Below, one piece after another: positions 1 through 4,871 of a stretch of 5,298 nt of DNA; positions within the stretch are counted from its first letter, which is position 1; every line of letters begins with the position of its first letter. The stretch comes from Cellvibrionaceae bacterium. GTDB lineage: Bacteria > Pseudomonadota > Gammaproteobacteria > Pseudomonadales > Cellvibrionaceae. Where the stretch lies: the NCBI GenBank assembly GCA_027012915.1, contig JALUYN010000224.1:1-5298 (forward strand), in the 5' to 3' direction. The notes beneath the pieces are model-generated. The model was not told where the DNA came from. It worked only from the letters and a program-made list of their open reading frames with translations, and ran no database searches. A program made the position numbers and the translations under genes.

Positions 1-2
1 AT

Positions 3-116
3 AATCAGAAACGCGATGTTGTCTCAATGATATTCGGAGTGAGCGGAACAATCGAACCACGCTCCCATCTAAAATTGGCTTTAGTTGTCGAAGCAGACAT
101 TGAGCCAGCGACTTAA
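3..116 (+). CDS. possible 3' end of an unidentified gene (partial)
   Basis: Frame 3 is open from the window edge for 37 codons and ends in TAA at 114-116, convergent with the Coq4-like gene whose stop is at 155. The deduced tail has ordinary amino-acid composition (ends LALVVEADIEPAT) but shows no family motif. An open stretch of this length is fairly likely by chance, and the reverse strand also has a 31-codon ORF here (100 to 5). Sequence to the left of the window would decide. I cannot name a product. Confidence 0.25.
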   Translation, partial: NQKRDVVSMIFGVSGTIEPRSHLKLALVVEADIEPAT

Positions 117-139
117 GACGCCCTAAACCGGACGCTGCC
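113..139 (+). repeat. degenerate intergenic repeat, copy 1
   Basis: This stretch starts TTAAGACGCCC and continues CCGGACGCTGCC. It matches the repeat at 3355-3397: over the 21 bases 119-139 versus 3377-3397, 16 are identical, and both are preceded by TTAA. It lies between the end of the possible partial gene and the stop of the Coq4-like gene. It is the most diverged member of the set, so homology is less certain here than between the copies at 3355 and 3852. Confidence 0.35.
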
Positions 140-154
140 GACTTGCTTATCTAG

Positions 155-931
155 TCAAGATAGAACGTCGTAGATATCCACTCCAGATTGACCTAGGCGC
201 TCGACGGTTTCTAAATACAGTTTAGGCGATTGAATGCATAAGCGCTGGCGCGCATCTTCTAACGGCTCTGATAACAGGTGAACAACACTCTCTCCAATAA
301 GTTCACAAGCGGCATGACCGTTTTCTCGCCCTTCACGGAAGCATGCCATAACATCAACAGACGACGGCAGGATTGATTTCAGTTCGCGACATGACATATA
401 CGCCGTAAAAATAACGCCTAACCCACCTCGGTCCTGCCCGTAAGAGAATGCCAAGAGGGCCGCTTCGCCGAGCGGGTCACGCCCATATCCCGTTAAAACA
501 TGAAAGAGATCATGCATATCTCGTTTGCGGTCTTCAAACCATTGGACGAGATCGTCATAACCCTCTCCATAATAGCGTTCGGATTCCTCAACCAATCCCT
601 TCGCCGATAGGCCTTCTGCCTCCATGAATGTGACATAAGCCTCCGCAACACTTCCACTTGGATAACGTTTAAGGCGGTCGTGATCATCCAGTATTGGCGG
701 CAACGCCTTGCGTTCACGTATCCGTGCCTCTCCATTTTTTGTCTGAGCGAAACGTCGCAAGTCTTTCAGTGTGAAGTCACCATTTAGCGCGTCCATCACA
801 CGGAAAACTTGGCTTGTATCTTCTTTGTCCTGAATCAGCTTCCTCATTCCGCTCAAGGCTTGTAGCGGACGATACCGAATTTTTGGACGCTTCGGGTTAA
901 GTATGCCCGGGTCAGAGAGTGATATCTTCAT
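155..931 (-). CDS. Coq4-family protein (ubiquinone-biosynthesis COQ4-like)
   Basis: The 258-residue protein carries the Coq4 signature HDxxHx11E exactly: H140, D141, H144 and E156 in the stretch HDLFHVLTGYGRDPLGE. In eukaryotic Coq4 this motif binds a metal. Family knowledge: mitochondrial COQ4 works in coenzyme Q assembly and is implicated in decarboxylation/hydroxylation at ring carbon C1. Bacterial relatives outside ubiquinone operons are not well assigned. No signal peptide or membrane segment is seen, so it is probably cytoplasmic or peripheral at the membrane. The start at 931 is supported by a GAGGG ribosome site 7 bases upstream and by the ATGA overlap with the preceding desaturase stop, indicating translational coupling. 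It is the second gene of a leftward operon that starts at the palindromic control region near 1875. Alternative role: handling another prenylated or lipid substrate made or modified by the desaturase. Family call is sure; the reaction is inferred. Confidence 0.9.
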   Translation of the reverse strand: MKISLSDPGILNPKRPKIRYRPLQALSGMRKLIQDKEDTSQVFRVMDALNGDFTLKDLRRFAQTKNGEARIRERKALPPILDDHDRLKRYPSGSVAEAYVTFMEAEGLSAKGLVEESERYYGEGYDDLVQWFEDRKRDMHDLFHVLTGYGRDPLGEAALLAFSYGQDRGGLGVIFTAYMSCRELKSILPSSVDVMACFREGRENGHAACELIGESVVHLLSEPLEDARQRLCIQSPKLYLETVERLGQSGVDIYDVLS

Positions 932-1833
932 GAAACGGCCCTCGCACTTTCAGGTTCAGAGGCAATAGGTGCCTCAGCTTCAATCCAAAATCCCTCTATT
1001 CGCGCTTCCTTCTCTATCAAATGCGCTCGTAGTCCTTCAAAAAGGGGGCGATAATTATAAAAAGGAACAGACGGCCATAGGTGGTGCACAAGGTGTAAGT
1101 TTTGACCGAGCAGAAGGAAATCTCCGGCTTTCCAGTCGCTCGCCCTTGAATTGTTATACCTTCCGGTTCCTTCAAACGGAGCATGCGGTGCCCACTGCAA
1201 GAACACTGCGAGCAAAAAGGCCCCGATGAAGCTCGGCGCGAGAAAGAGAGCGAAGAGATCCCACCCATATCCAAAATAGATGCAAATCGGTATCATGGAC
1301 TGCATCAAATGGACGGCAATCCAATGCATTCTGTATTCTCTTTTAGACAGGTTTTTCCGCGCATTACCGTAATCAGCACCTGGAATGCGTTCGACGATAA
1401 AGTATGGGATGATGTACAGAGTGGCGGCTAAAAAAGTCACACCGACGAGACGCGTAAAGCTTCCACCCACAAGCATCTTATCGGGATCATCAGGGCCGTT
1501 GACATGACTGTGGTGGAGTAAATGCGTTTTTCTCATAATCGGGAAAGTGTTGAACAGGGTTGTCGAGCCCCACCAACCTGCCACGAGGTGCATGGCTTCA
1601 GCGAACCTTCCTCGCCCAAAGTTCTTATGAATGCTTTCGTGAACGGGTGTGTACCACCAGAACGCGATCACTCCCAGCAAAGGTGCTGCGATCCAGTACG
1701 ATACCCATCCATAGAATGCCGCAAAGGCCAAGGAGTTTTGTGCGACGATCAGCGCGAAAACTAAGCCAATAGATGGCCAAGCAAATTTTGGTGTCAGTGA
1801 GAACGCGAAGGCCTTTTCTTCTTTTGGTGACAT
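928..1833 (-). CDS. membrane fatty-acid desaturase / carotenoid hydroxylase-type di-iron enzyme
   Basis: This is an integral membrane di-iron oxygenase. Numbered from the upstream ATG at 1848, the histidine boxes are H70-x3-H74 (HESIH), H109-x2-HH (HLLHHSH, followed by N..DDPDK) and H252-x2-HH (HLVHH, after N250), plus H222 in WAPHAP. Hydrophobic segments lie around residues 23-45, 50-66, 131-152, 177-193 and 196-220. The HxxHHxH...DPD block resembles the carotene-hydroxylase/ketolase branch as well as acyl desaturases, so substrate (acyl chain or isoprenoid) is open. Start choice: the open frame has ATG at 1848 (306 aa) and 1833 (301 aa). I favour 1833 because AAAGGG sits 6 bases before it, while nothing like a ribosome site precedes 1848. 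It overlaps the Coq4-like gene by 4 bp and diverges from tetR across a 15-bp inverted repeat, so repression by that TetR protein is likely. Confidence 0.9.
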   Translation of the reverse strand: MSPKEEKAFAFSLTPKFAWPSIGLVFALIVAQNSLAFAAFYGWVSYWIAAPLLGVIAFWWYTPVHESIHKNFGRGRFAEAMHLVAGWWGSTTLFNTFPIMRKTHLLHHSHVNGPDDPDKMLVGGSFTRLVGVTFLAATLYIIPYFIVERIPGADYGNARKNLSKREYRMHWIAVHLMQSMIPICIYFGYGWDLFALFLAPSFIGAFLLAVFLQWAPHAPFEGTGRYNNSRASDWKAGDFLLLGQNLHLVHHLWPSVPFYNYRPLFEGLRAHLIEKEARIEGFWIEAEAPIASEPESARAVS

Positions 1834-1839
1834 TTCTTG

Positions 1840-1845
1840 CCCTTT
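1840..1845 (-). promoter_or_regulatory. ribosome binding site deciding the desaturase start
   Basis: On the minus strand AAAGGG is followed by CAAGAA and then ATG at 1833. It overlaps codons 2-4 of the longer reading frame starting at 1848, which has no ribosome site of its own. This favours the shorter 301-residue product. Confidence 0.5.
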
Positions 1846-1852
1846 CATAAAT

Positions 1853-1897
1853 TAGTGCATTGACCTACACCGTCATGTATATTAGGTCAATGCACTA
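1853..1897. promoter_or_regulatory. TetR operator: perfect 15-bp inverted repeat in the divergent promoter region
   Basis: TAGTGCATTGACCTA (1853-1867) is mirrored without mismatch by TAGGTCAATGCACTA (1883-1897) around a 15-bp spacer, 45 bp in all, between the desaturase and tetR starts. Each arm carries TTGACC, a good -35-like hexamer pointing inwards: 1860-1865 for tetR and 1890-1885 for the desaturase. A 17-bp spacer from each reaches TAGGTC in the opposite arm, a weak -10. TATATT at 1878-1883 is an alternative -10 for tetR. Arm centres are 30 bp apart, about three helical turns. Binding by the adjacent TetR protein, repressing both directions, follows from family habit; it is inferred, not shown. 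Confidence 0.85.
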
Positions 1898-1911
1898 GAA
1901 AAGGAATATAG

Positions 1912-2508
1912 ATGGTCACTACATCCAACAAAGGCGCGCTTCGAAAAGACGAAATTCTGAATGCGGCACGAAAGAGACTTCTCACGCTAGGCTATGCGGG
2001 CCTATCGGTCCGGGACGTGGCCAAAACGGTCGGGATCTCTATCGGTAATCTTCAGTATTACTTCCCAACAAAGGAAGACTTGGTTGCATCTGTTATTGAG
2101 GCGGAATTTGAATCGAACCTCCTCACGCTCAGCGATGTCGATTGGTCAGAAGAAGATATAGATACGAGCGTCTTCAACGTAGTGTCGAAGCTTCTGTACC
2201 ATTTCTCAGGTGCCGCGGGACAACTGTACCTGATCACCGGTTTCCTGGCCTTAACGGACACCAAGTTCCAAACTTTGCTGTCATCCGGATATGGTGCGAC
2301 TTTCAACTCTGTTGGTGATGCCTTAACTCAACTCGCAGCTAAGCGCTCGAAAAATGATCAACCGGAGTTAACGTCGGTCATTGTTGCACTGTTCGATGGA
2401 GCAGTATTGCAACTCCAAAGCATTCAAGCCGGTAACAGGCGGGCTGAGATTGATCGTATGTGCGCGAGGATTTCATCGGCAATCATAACGCTCATCGAGG
2501 CAGATTGA
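1912..2508 (+). CDS. TetR/AcrR-family transcriptional regulator
   Basis: The 198-residue protein has the N-terminal TetR DNA-binding domain: helix 1 from about residue 10 (LRKDEILNAARKRLL), then the helix-turn-helix at 31-51 (LSVRDVAKTVGISIGNLQYYF) and the usual K54-E-D-L after it. Residues from about 60 on form the helical ligand and dimer domain, which is not conserved enough to predict the ligand. The ATG at 1912 is preceded by AAGGA at 1901-1905. It is divergent from the desaturase-Coq4 operon and first gene of a rightward operon with the SMR pump (stop to start gap 2 bp). A TetR next to an efflux gene usually binds a substrate of the pump or a metabolite of the divergent pathway and autoregulates through the intergenic palindrome. 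Length and domain layout are normal. Confidence 0.95.
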   Translation: MVTTSNKGALRKDEILNAARKRLLTLGYAGLSVRDVAKTVGISIGNLQYYFPTKEDLVASVIEAEFESNLLTLSDVDWSEEDIDTSVFNVVSKLLYHFSGAAGQLYLITGFLALTDTKFQTLLSSGYGATFNSVGDALTQLAAKRSKNDQPELTSVIVALFDGAVLQLQSIQAGNRRAEIDRMCARISSAIITLIEAD

Positions 2509-2510
2509 GT

Positions 2511-2840
2511 ATGCATTGGTTGTTTCTATCATTGGCAATTGTCACTGAAGTCTTGGCCACGACGGCTTTAAAATATGCAGACGGGTTTACGAAACCTATT
2601 CCGACTGGTTTTGCGGTTCTCAGTCTGACGCTCTCAATGTATCTGTTGTCACTCACATTAAGGGTTCTACCCGTCGGCATTGCCTACGCAATTTGGGCCG
2701 GCGCAGGCATTGTACTCGTTTCGCTGATTGGCCTCGTCGTTTTCGCTCAAAAACTCGATCTGCCCGCAGTGCTGGGCATCGGGTTTATCCTCGCAGGCGT
2801 GTTGCTGATCAACGTCTTCTCAAGTTCAGCTCAGCACTAA
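2511..2840 (+). CDS. small multidrug resistance (SMR) efflux pump, EmrE/Qac type
   Basis: The 109-residue, four-helix inner-membrane protein matches EmrE closely in layout. The proton/substrate glutamate is E13 (EmrE E14), followed by TTALKYADGFT. The GIAYAIWAGAGIV motif gives Y59 and W62 (EmrE Y60, W63), and the QKLDLPA loop and GVLLIN last helix are present. EmrE Y40 appears to be replaced by a leucine. These features fit the Qac/EmrE branch, which exchanges protons for lipophilic cations, rather than the guanidinium exporters. The open frame extends upstream to 2460 inside tetR, but homology starts at the ATG at 2511, 2 bp after the tetR stop, with GAGG at 2497-2500; translation is probably coupled to tetR. 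Cotranscription with tetR and the NTF2-like gene suggests export of the TetR inducer or of a pathway product. Confidence 0.95.
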   Translation: MHWLFLSLAIVTEVLATTALKYADGFTKPIPTGFAVLSLTLSMYLLSLTLRVLPVGIAYAIWAGAGIVLVSLIGLVVFAQKLDLPAVLGIGFILAGVLLINVFSSSAQH

Positions 2841-2851
2841 AGGATAAACGA

Positions 2852-3349
2852 ATGGCCCTAATAAAAGCCGCGTTCGGTGTGACACTCGCAGCGCTAGCGA
2901 TATTGTGCGCCAAGAGCGCGCACTCTGAAAAAGAGCCCAACGCGTGTGCAATGCAGACTGCTTATCAATATCTTGAGGCCTACACCCAGCTAGATATGCA
3001 AACGCTTGAGAAAATGTATTCTCCTGACGTTGTATTCATAGATCCAACATCTTTGAATGCGCCAAACATAGCGATCCCGGTTGAATATCAGGGAAAGGCT
3101 GACGTGCTGGCTTTTATCTCTTCTTTGGAAGGAAATCTTATAGACGCTAGATACGATCTGGACCGAACTTATGAATCTAGCGGGCAGGTCGTTTTCGTCG
3201 GAGACGCGGTCTTTACGTTTGCCGGACAACCGCATCCCATCACTTACAAAAGCGCGATCGTTACGGTTATCTCCGTACAAGACTGCCTTGTTGCTTCGCA
3301 TACAGACTATGCGGATTACAACGGCATGAAGCAGATATCCTCGGATTAA
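2852..3349 (+). CDS. exported NTF2/SnoaL-like domain protein
   Basis: The 165-residue product from ATG 2852 starts with a signal-like segment (MALIKAAF, then a hydrophobic run to about residue 20, possible cleavage near SAHS-25). The rest has the NTF2/SnoaL alpha-beta cone pattern: helix with YQYLEAYTQLDMQTLEKMYS, then DVVFIDPTS, a Y-x-G-K stretch with a helix DVLAFISSL, and strands VVFVGDAVFTF and SAIVTVISV. C32 and C145 could form a disulfide in the periplasm. A longer frame opens at 2693, but it lies inside the SMR gene; AAAGGA at 2839-2844, overlapping the SMR stop, fixes the start at 2852. It is the last gene of the tetR-SMR unit. NTF2-like proteins bind or isomerise small hydrophobic molecules, so ligand binding outside the cytoplasm next to a pump is plausible; no catalytic residues can be assigned. 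Confidence 0.75.
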   Translation: MALIKAAFGVTLAALAILCAKSAHSEKEPNACAMQTAYQYLEAYTQLDMQTLEKMYSPDVVFIDPTSLNAPNIAIPVEYQGKADVLAFISSLEGNLIDARYDLDRTYESSGQVVFVGDAVFTFAGQPHPITYKSAIVTVISVQDCLVASHTDYADYNGMKQISSD

Positions 3350-3354
3350 ATGAA

Positions 3355-3397
3355 GTTTAGAGCAGCGTCTTAAAATCGCCCCAGACCGGCCTCTGGC
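3355..3397 (+). repeat. degenerate intergenic repeat, copy 2
   Basis: It begins GTTTAG five bases after the stop of the NTF2-like gene and runs through TCGCCCCA to CGGCCTCTGG. Against the copy at 3852-3895, the 22-base core 3376-3397 has 19 identities and the GTTTAG flank is shared. It lies at the left edge of the sRNA block, immediately beyond the T tract of the leftward terminator at 3400-3436. Confidence 0.6.
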
Positions 3398-3399
3398 AC

Positions 3400-3436
3400 A
3401 AAAAAGCCCGCTGACCACATAAAGCAGTCAACGGGC
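3400..3436 (-). terminator. leftward rho-independent terminator T1
   Basis: On the minus strand GCCCGTTGAC (3436-3427) pairs with GTCAGCGGGC (3415-3406), 10 pairs including one G-T wobble, around an 11-base loop, followed by six T (3405-3400). On the plus strand the wobble becomes a C-A mismatch and no T tract follows, so the signal works leftward. No protein gene reads into it; it most likely ends the small RNA carrying the anti-SD hairpin at 3466-3494. Confidence 0.75.
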
Positions 3437-3500
3437 CACGCGATGGAATGAAGTGCGTCCCCTTTAGCGGCGGAAATCTAGGAGGTGCGCCGCTGACGCA
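3400..3500 (-). ncRNA. candidate small RNA with an anti-Shine-Dalgarno loop
   Basis: On the minus strand AGCGGCG (3494-3488) pairs perfectly with CGCCGCT (3472-3466), exposing a 15-base loop CACCTCCTAGATTTC. Its first eight bases equal the anti-SD sequence at the 3' end of 16S rRNA. About 30 bases further on comes the strong intrinsic terminator T1. A CCUCC-bearing loop followed by a terminator is the design of alphaproteobacterial sRNAs such as the CcsR/cuckoo type, which bind ribosome sites of target mRNAs. The 5' end is not resolved; I see no clear promoter between 3500 and 3560. The leftward reading is supported because only that strand has the terminator T tract. Family membership is inference. 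Confidence 0.45.
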
Positions 3501-3561
3501 TGCCTCTATGACCACGGTTCCATGACGCCTGTGTTGCCGTTTTACTAAAGATTCACGACGC

Positions 3562-3592
3562 AAAAAGCCCCGCTGGGCGAACCATGCGGGGC
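3562..3592 (-). terminator. leftward rho-independent terminator T2
   Basis: Minus-strand GCCCCGC (3592-3586) pairs perfectly with GCGGGGC (3573-3567), with an inner TGG/CCA extension, and is followed by five T (3566-3562). No leftward protein gene is convincing upstream. TATAAT on the minus strand at 3638-3633 would start an RNA near 3626, giving a transcript of about 65 bases that contains a CCGC/GCGG hairpin and ends here. The matching -35 (TGCAGC) is poor. The alternative is that T2 insulates the T1 small RNA from leftward readthrough. Confidence 0.65.
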
Positions 3593-3747
3593 TTATGTCT
3601 GTTACCGCCGAATGCGGACGCGAGATCAGGCAATTATACGACTCATTGGGCTGCTGCTGCATCATTAGCGTGCAGGGGCGCGGAATCTCAGATGAATCTC
3701 CCGTATATCGGAAAGCATTTAAAAAAAATCTCTCAATATACGTGAAC

Positions 3748-3814
3748 GCTGTTTCCTCCCGAAACATCGAGTTAACTGGCCCGCTGAACCTTCTAAGGTG
3801 CAGCGGGCTCTTTT
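3748..3814 (+). ncRNA. candidate small RNA with a CTCCC loop (suhB/mmgR-like, alpha-r8 type)
   Basis: Two hairpins in a row on the plus strand. The first is TGTTTC (3750-3755) and GAAACA (3761-3766) closing a CTCCC loop. The second is the terminator at 3779-3808 with its TCTTTT tail. The string TTTCCTCCC matches the conserved pyrimidine motif that I recall for the alphaproteobacterial mmgR/suhB sRNA family (TTTCCTCCCT). A transcript of about 67-75 bases is also the right size. A possible -10 is TATACG at 3737-3742, with no good -35. The CTCCC loop could pair with GGGAG-type ribosome sites. The family call rests on memory of the motif, not on a covariance search. Confidence 0.5.
3779..3814 (+). 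terminator. rightward rho-independent terminator T3
   Basis: GCCCGCTG (3779-3786) and CAGCGGGC (3801-3808) form a perfect 8-bp stem with an inner ACCT/AGGT helix, followed by TCTTTT. No protein gene precedes it on this strand, so it most likely ends the CTCCC-loop RNA. Its distal arm (CAGCGGGCT) closely resembles those of T1 and T2, although T1 and T2 are on the other strand. Confidence 0.7.
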
Positions 3815-3821
3815 GTGTTGG

Positions 3822-3851
3822 AATGTCCGGTTTGACGCCCAGAGAGACATT
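3822..3851. repeat. inverted-repeat element AATGTC/GACATT, copy 1
   Basis: AATGTC (3822-3827) and GACATT (3846-3851) flank an 18-base interior that begins CGGTTTG. The element at 4946-4973 has the same plan (ATGTCC, CGCTTTGGG, GGACAT). A half-copy may lie at 79-101 (GGCTTTAG to GCAGACATT). It sits directly before the GTTTAG of the longer repeat at 3852. Short degenerate dyads of this sort are common between genes in alphaproteobacteria; no function is evident. Confidence 0.4.
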
Positions 3852-3895
3852 GTTTAGGAAGCTTCAACTCGCCCCAAAACGGCCTCTGACCTAAG
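3852..3895 (+). repeat. degenerate intergenic repeat, copy 3
   Basis: It runs GTTTAGGAAGC, AACTCGCCCCA, CGGCCTCTGACCTAAG. It matches copy 2 (3355-3397) at 19 of 22 core bases and shares AACTCGCCCCA and CCTAAG with copy 4 (4914-4934). The ends GTTTAGG and CCTAAGC are near inverted repeats of each other. It marks the right edge of the sRNA block, so copies 2 and 3 lie as direct repeats on either side of it. Confidence 0.6.
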
Positions 3896-4178
3896 CGACA
3901 AAGAGCGGCCCTAAAGGACTCTTATCAAAACCTGTATGCTTCGTCTCCGACATAACGCATTAAATTTAATTGAGTCTGATCCATGGTCTCGGCGATAAGG
4001 AAACGGGGATATGCATGCTTCTGCGTCGAATCACAAAACACGCTAAACACCAAAATCGGTTCGTTTTTTTCCTCTTGGGTATTCGCCCTTCGAGAGCGTG
4101 AGTTTGGAGGCTAGGGACCTTAGACCCAAACTGATTGTGAGATTCGACTCTGACGCGCATCCAAACTAGACCTCGTGG
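3896..4178 (+). promoter_or_regulatory. mucR upstream region and leader
   Basis: No protein gene is supported here. A perfect 12-bp AT palindrome ATTAAATTTAAT lies at 3959-3970, overlapping a possible promoter TTGAGT (3970-3975), 18-bp spacer, GATAAG (3994-3999). A start near 4006 would give a leader of about 170 bases. At 4011 an 11-codon ORF (ATG to TAA at 4044-4046) follows AAGG and GGGG. A weak A-rich/T-rich hairpin ends in seven T at 4064-4070. AGTTTGG (4101-4107) can pair with CCAAACT either at 4126-4132 or at 4161-4167, the latter 11 bases before the mucR start. MucR proteins bind AT-rich DNA and often autoregulate, so the AT palindrome is a candidate site. All functional readings are inference. 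Confidence 0.3.
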
Positions 4179-4580
4179 ATGACGGATGACATCAAAGAAA
4201 TAGAGCTACTAGACGCCACGACAGAGATTGTTTCGGCCTTCGTTAGTAAGAACTCAATCAGCAAGACGCAATTGCCTGATTTAATGGCGTCAGTTCACTC
4301 GACCCTGCTAAAGATGGTATCCGGTGATCCAGCCCCTGAACAGCTAGAACCGGCTGTTCCTATCAAGAAATCGGTGACGCCCGATTACATCGTGTGCCTG
4401 GAGGATGGTGCTAAGTTGAAAATGCTTAAGCGATATTTGCGGACACGACACAACCTGACGCCGGATGAGTATCGTAAGCGCTGGGGACTGCCTTCAGATT
4501 ATCCTATGACGGCGCCAGAGTACGCGAAACGACGTTCGGCGTTAGCGAAGAAGATCGGCCTTGGGAAAAAGCAATTATAA
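4179..4580 (+). CDS. mucR: MucR/Ros-family transcriptional regulator
   Basis: The 133-residue protein is a clear member of the Ros/MucR family. It has an N-terminal helical region (residues 8-48, ATTEIVSAFVSKNSISKTQLPDLM) used by the family for oligomerisation. The C-terminal DNA-binding domain includes YIVCLEDGAKLKMLKRYL, LTPDEYRKRWGLPSDYPMTAPEYAKRRSALAKKIGLG. MucR proteins bind AT-rich sites, many in H-NS-like fashion, and control exopolysaccharide, motility and cell-cycle genes. Zinc ligands are altered: C73-x2-D76-x9-Y86-x4-H91 in place of C-x2-C-x9-H-x4-H. Aspartate at the second position is frequent in MucR, but tyrosine at the first histidine looks unusual. The ATG at 4179 has no strong ribosome site (CGTGG only); an ATG at 4186 is out of frame. 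It is a single gene with a long leader, facing the convergent gene that ends at 4619. Confidence 0.95.
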   Translation: MTDDIKEIELLDATTEIVSAFVSKNSISKTQLPDLMASVHSTLLKMVSGDPAPEQLEPAVPIKKSVTPDYIVCLEDGAKLKMLKRYLRTRHNLTPDEYRKRWGLPSDYPMTAPEYAKRRSALAKKIGLGKKQL

Positions 4581-4588
4581 CTTCTCAG

Positions 4589-4614
4589 CAAGCCGCCTCT
4601 AAGGCAAAAGCTTG
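4589..4614. other. hairpin between convergent genes
   Basis: CAAGC (4589-4593) pairs with GCTTG (4610-4614), and inside it GCCT (4595-4598) with AGGC (4602-4605). It lies in the 38-bp gap between the mucR stop and the convergent small gene's stop. There is no real T tract on either side, so it is at best a weak bidirectional terminator. The stretch CCGCCTCTAAGGC also resembles the CGGCCTCTG part of the intergenic repeats. Confidence 0.3.
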
Positions 4615-4618
4615 TGAT

Positions 4619-4864
4619 CTATTCGATGTTCGTGCGATCACGGTTCACATCAGCGAAAGTACCACCAACTTTAAAGAGACTGTAGCCGTCAGCTTCGATC
4701 ATTTCTCGAACTTCAACATTTGTGTCGTCCGCTGTACGCGCCCTCGTAAATCGCCATTCTTCAGCAGTGGTTTCTTCGGGAAACCCTTTTGTCTTGCTAA
4801 TGACTAATCTCCAAAGGGGAACGGTTTTGTGGACATGAAACAGGTATTCAAGCTCTTCGGACAT
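4619..4864 (-). CDS. hypothetical small acidic protein
   Basis: The 81-codon frame has the composition of a real soluble protein: many E/D residues, three Trp/Phe-containing blocks (VPLWRLVISK, AEEWRFTRARTADD, GYSLFKVGGTFADV) and no cysteine. I do not recognise the family. No signal peptide or membrane segment is visible. There is no Shine-Dalgarno sequence before ATG 4864, but a good promoter (TTGAGT, 17 bp, TAAAAA at 4900-4872) predicts a transcript start at about 4865, so the mRNA is probably leaderless. This agreement between promoter and start codon is the best argument that the gene is real. It is convergent with mucR and divergent from the DUF1330 gene. Confidence 0.6.
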   Translation of the reverse strand: MSEELEYLFHVHKTVPLWRLVISKTKGFPEETTAEEWRFTRARTADDTNVEVREMIEADGYSLFKVGGTFADVNRDRTNIE

Positions 4865-4871
4865 AGATCAG

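Noticed and set aside
2895..2908. Lipobox in the NTF2-like protein
   Set aside because: The cysteine at residue 19 is preceded by A-I-L, not the small residue needed at -1, so ordinary signal-peptide export is more likely than lipidation.
2990..3418. 142-codon leftward ORF opposite the NTF2-like gene
   Set aside because: It is antisense to a gene with a signal peptide, ribosome site and recognisable fold; its product has no plausible protein pattern.
3480..3520. AGGAGGTG on the plus strand as ribosome site of a small gene
   Set aside because: The ATGs that follow (3500, 3508) open frames of only 3 and 5 codons; the string is better explained as the complement of the anti-SD loop.
3357..3767. 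136-codon leftward ORF across the intergenic block
   Set aside because: It runs through both leftward terminators and the anti-SD hairpin, shows no domain pattern and has a composition like random translation; the RNA signals explain the region better.
3595..3894. 99-codon rightward ORF
   Set aside because: It reads through the rightward terminator T3 and two repeat elements, and has no ribosome site or family motif.
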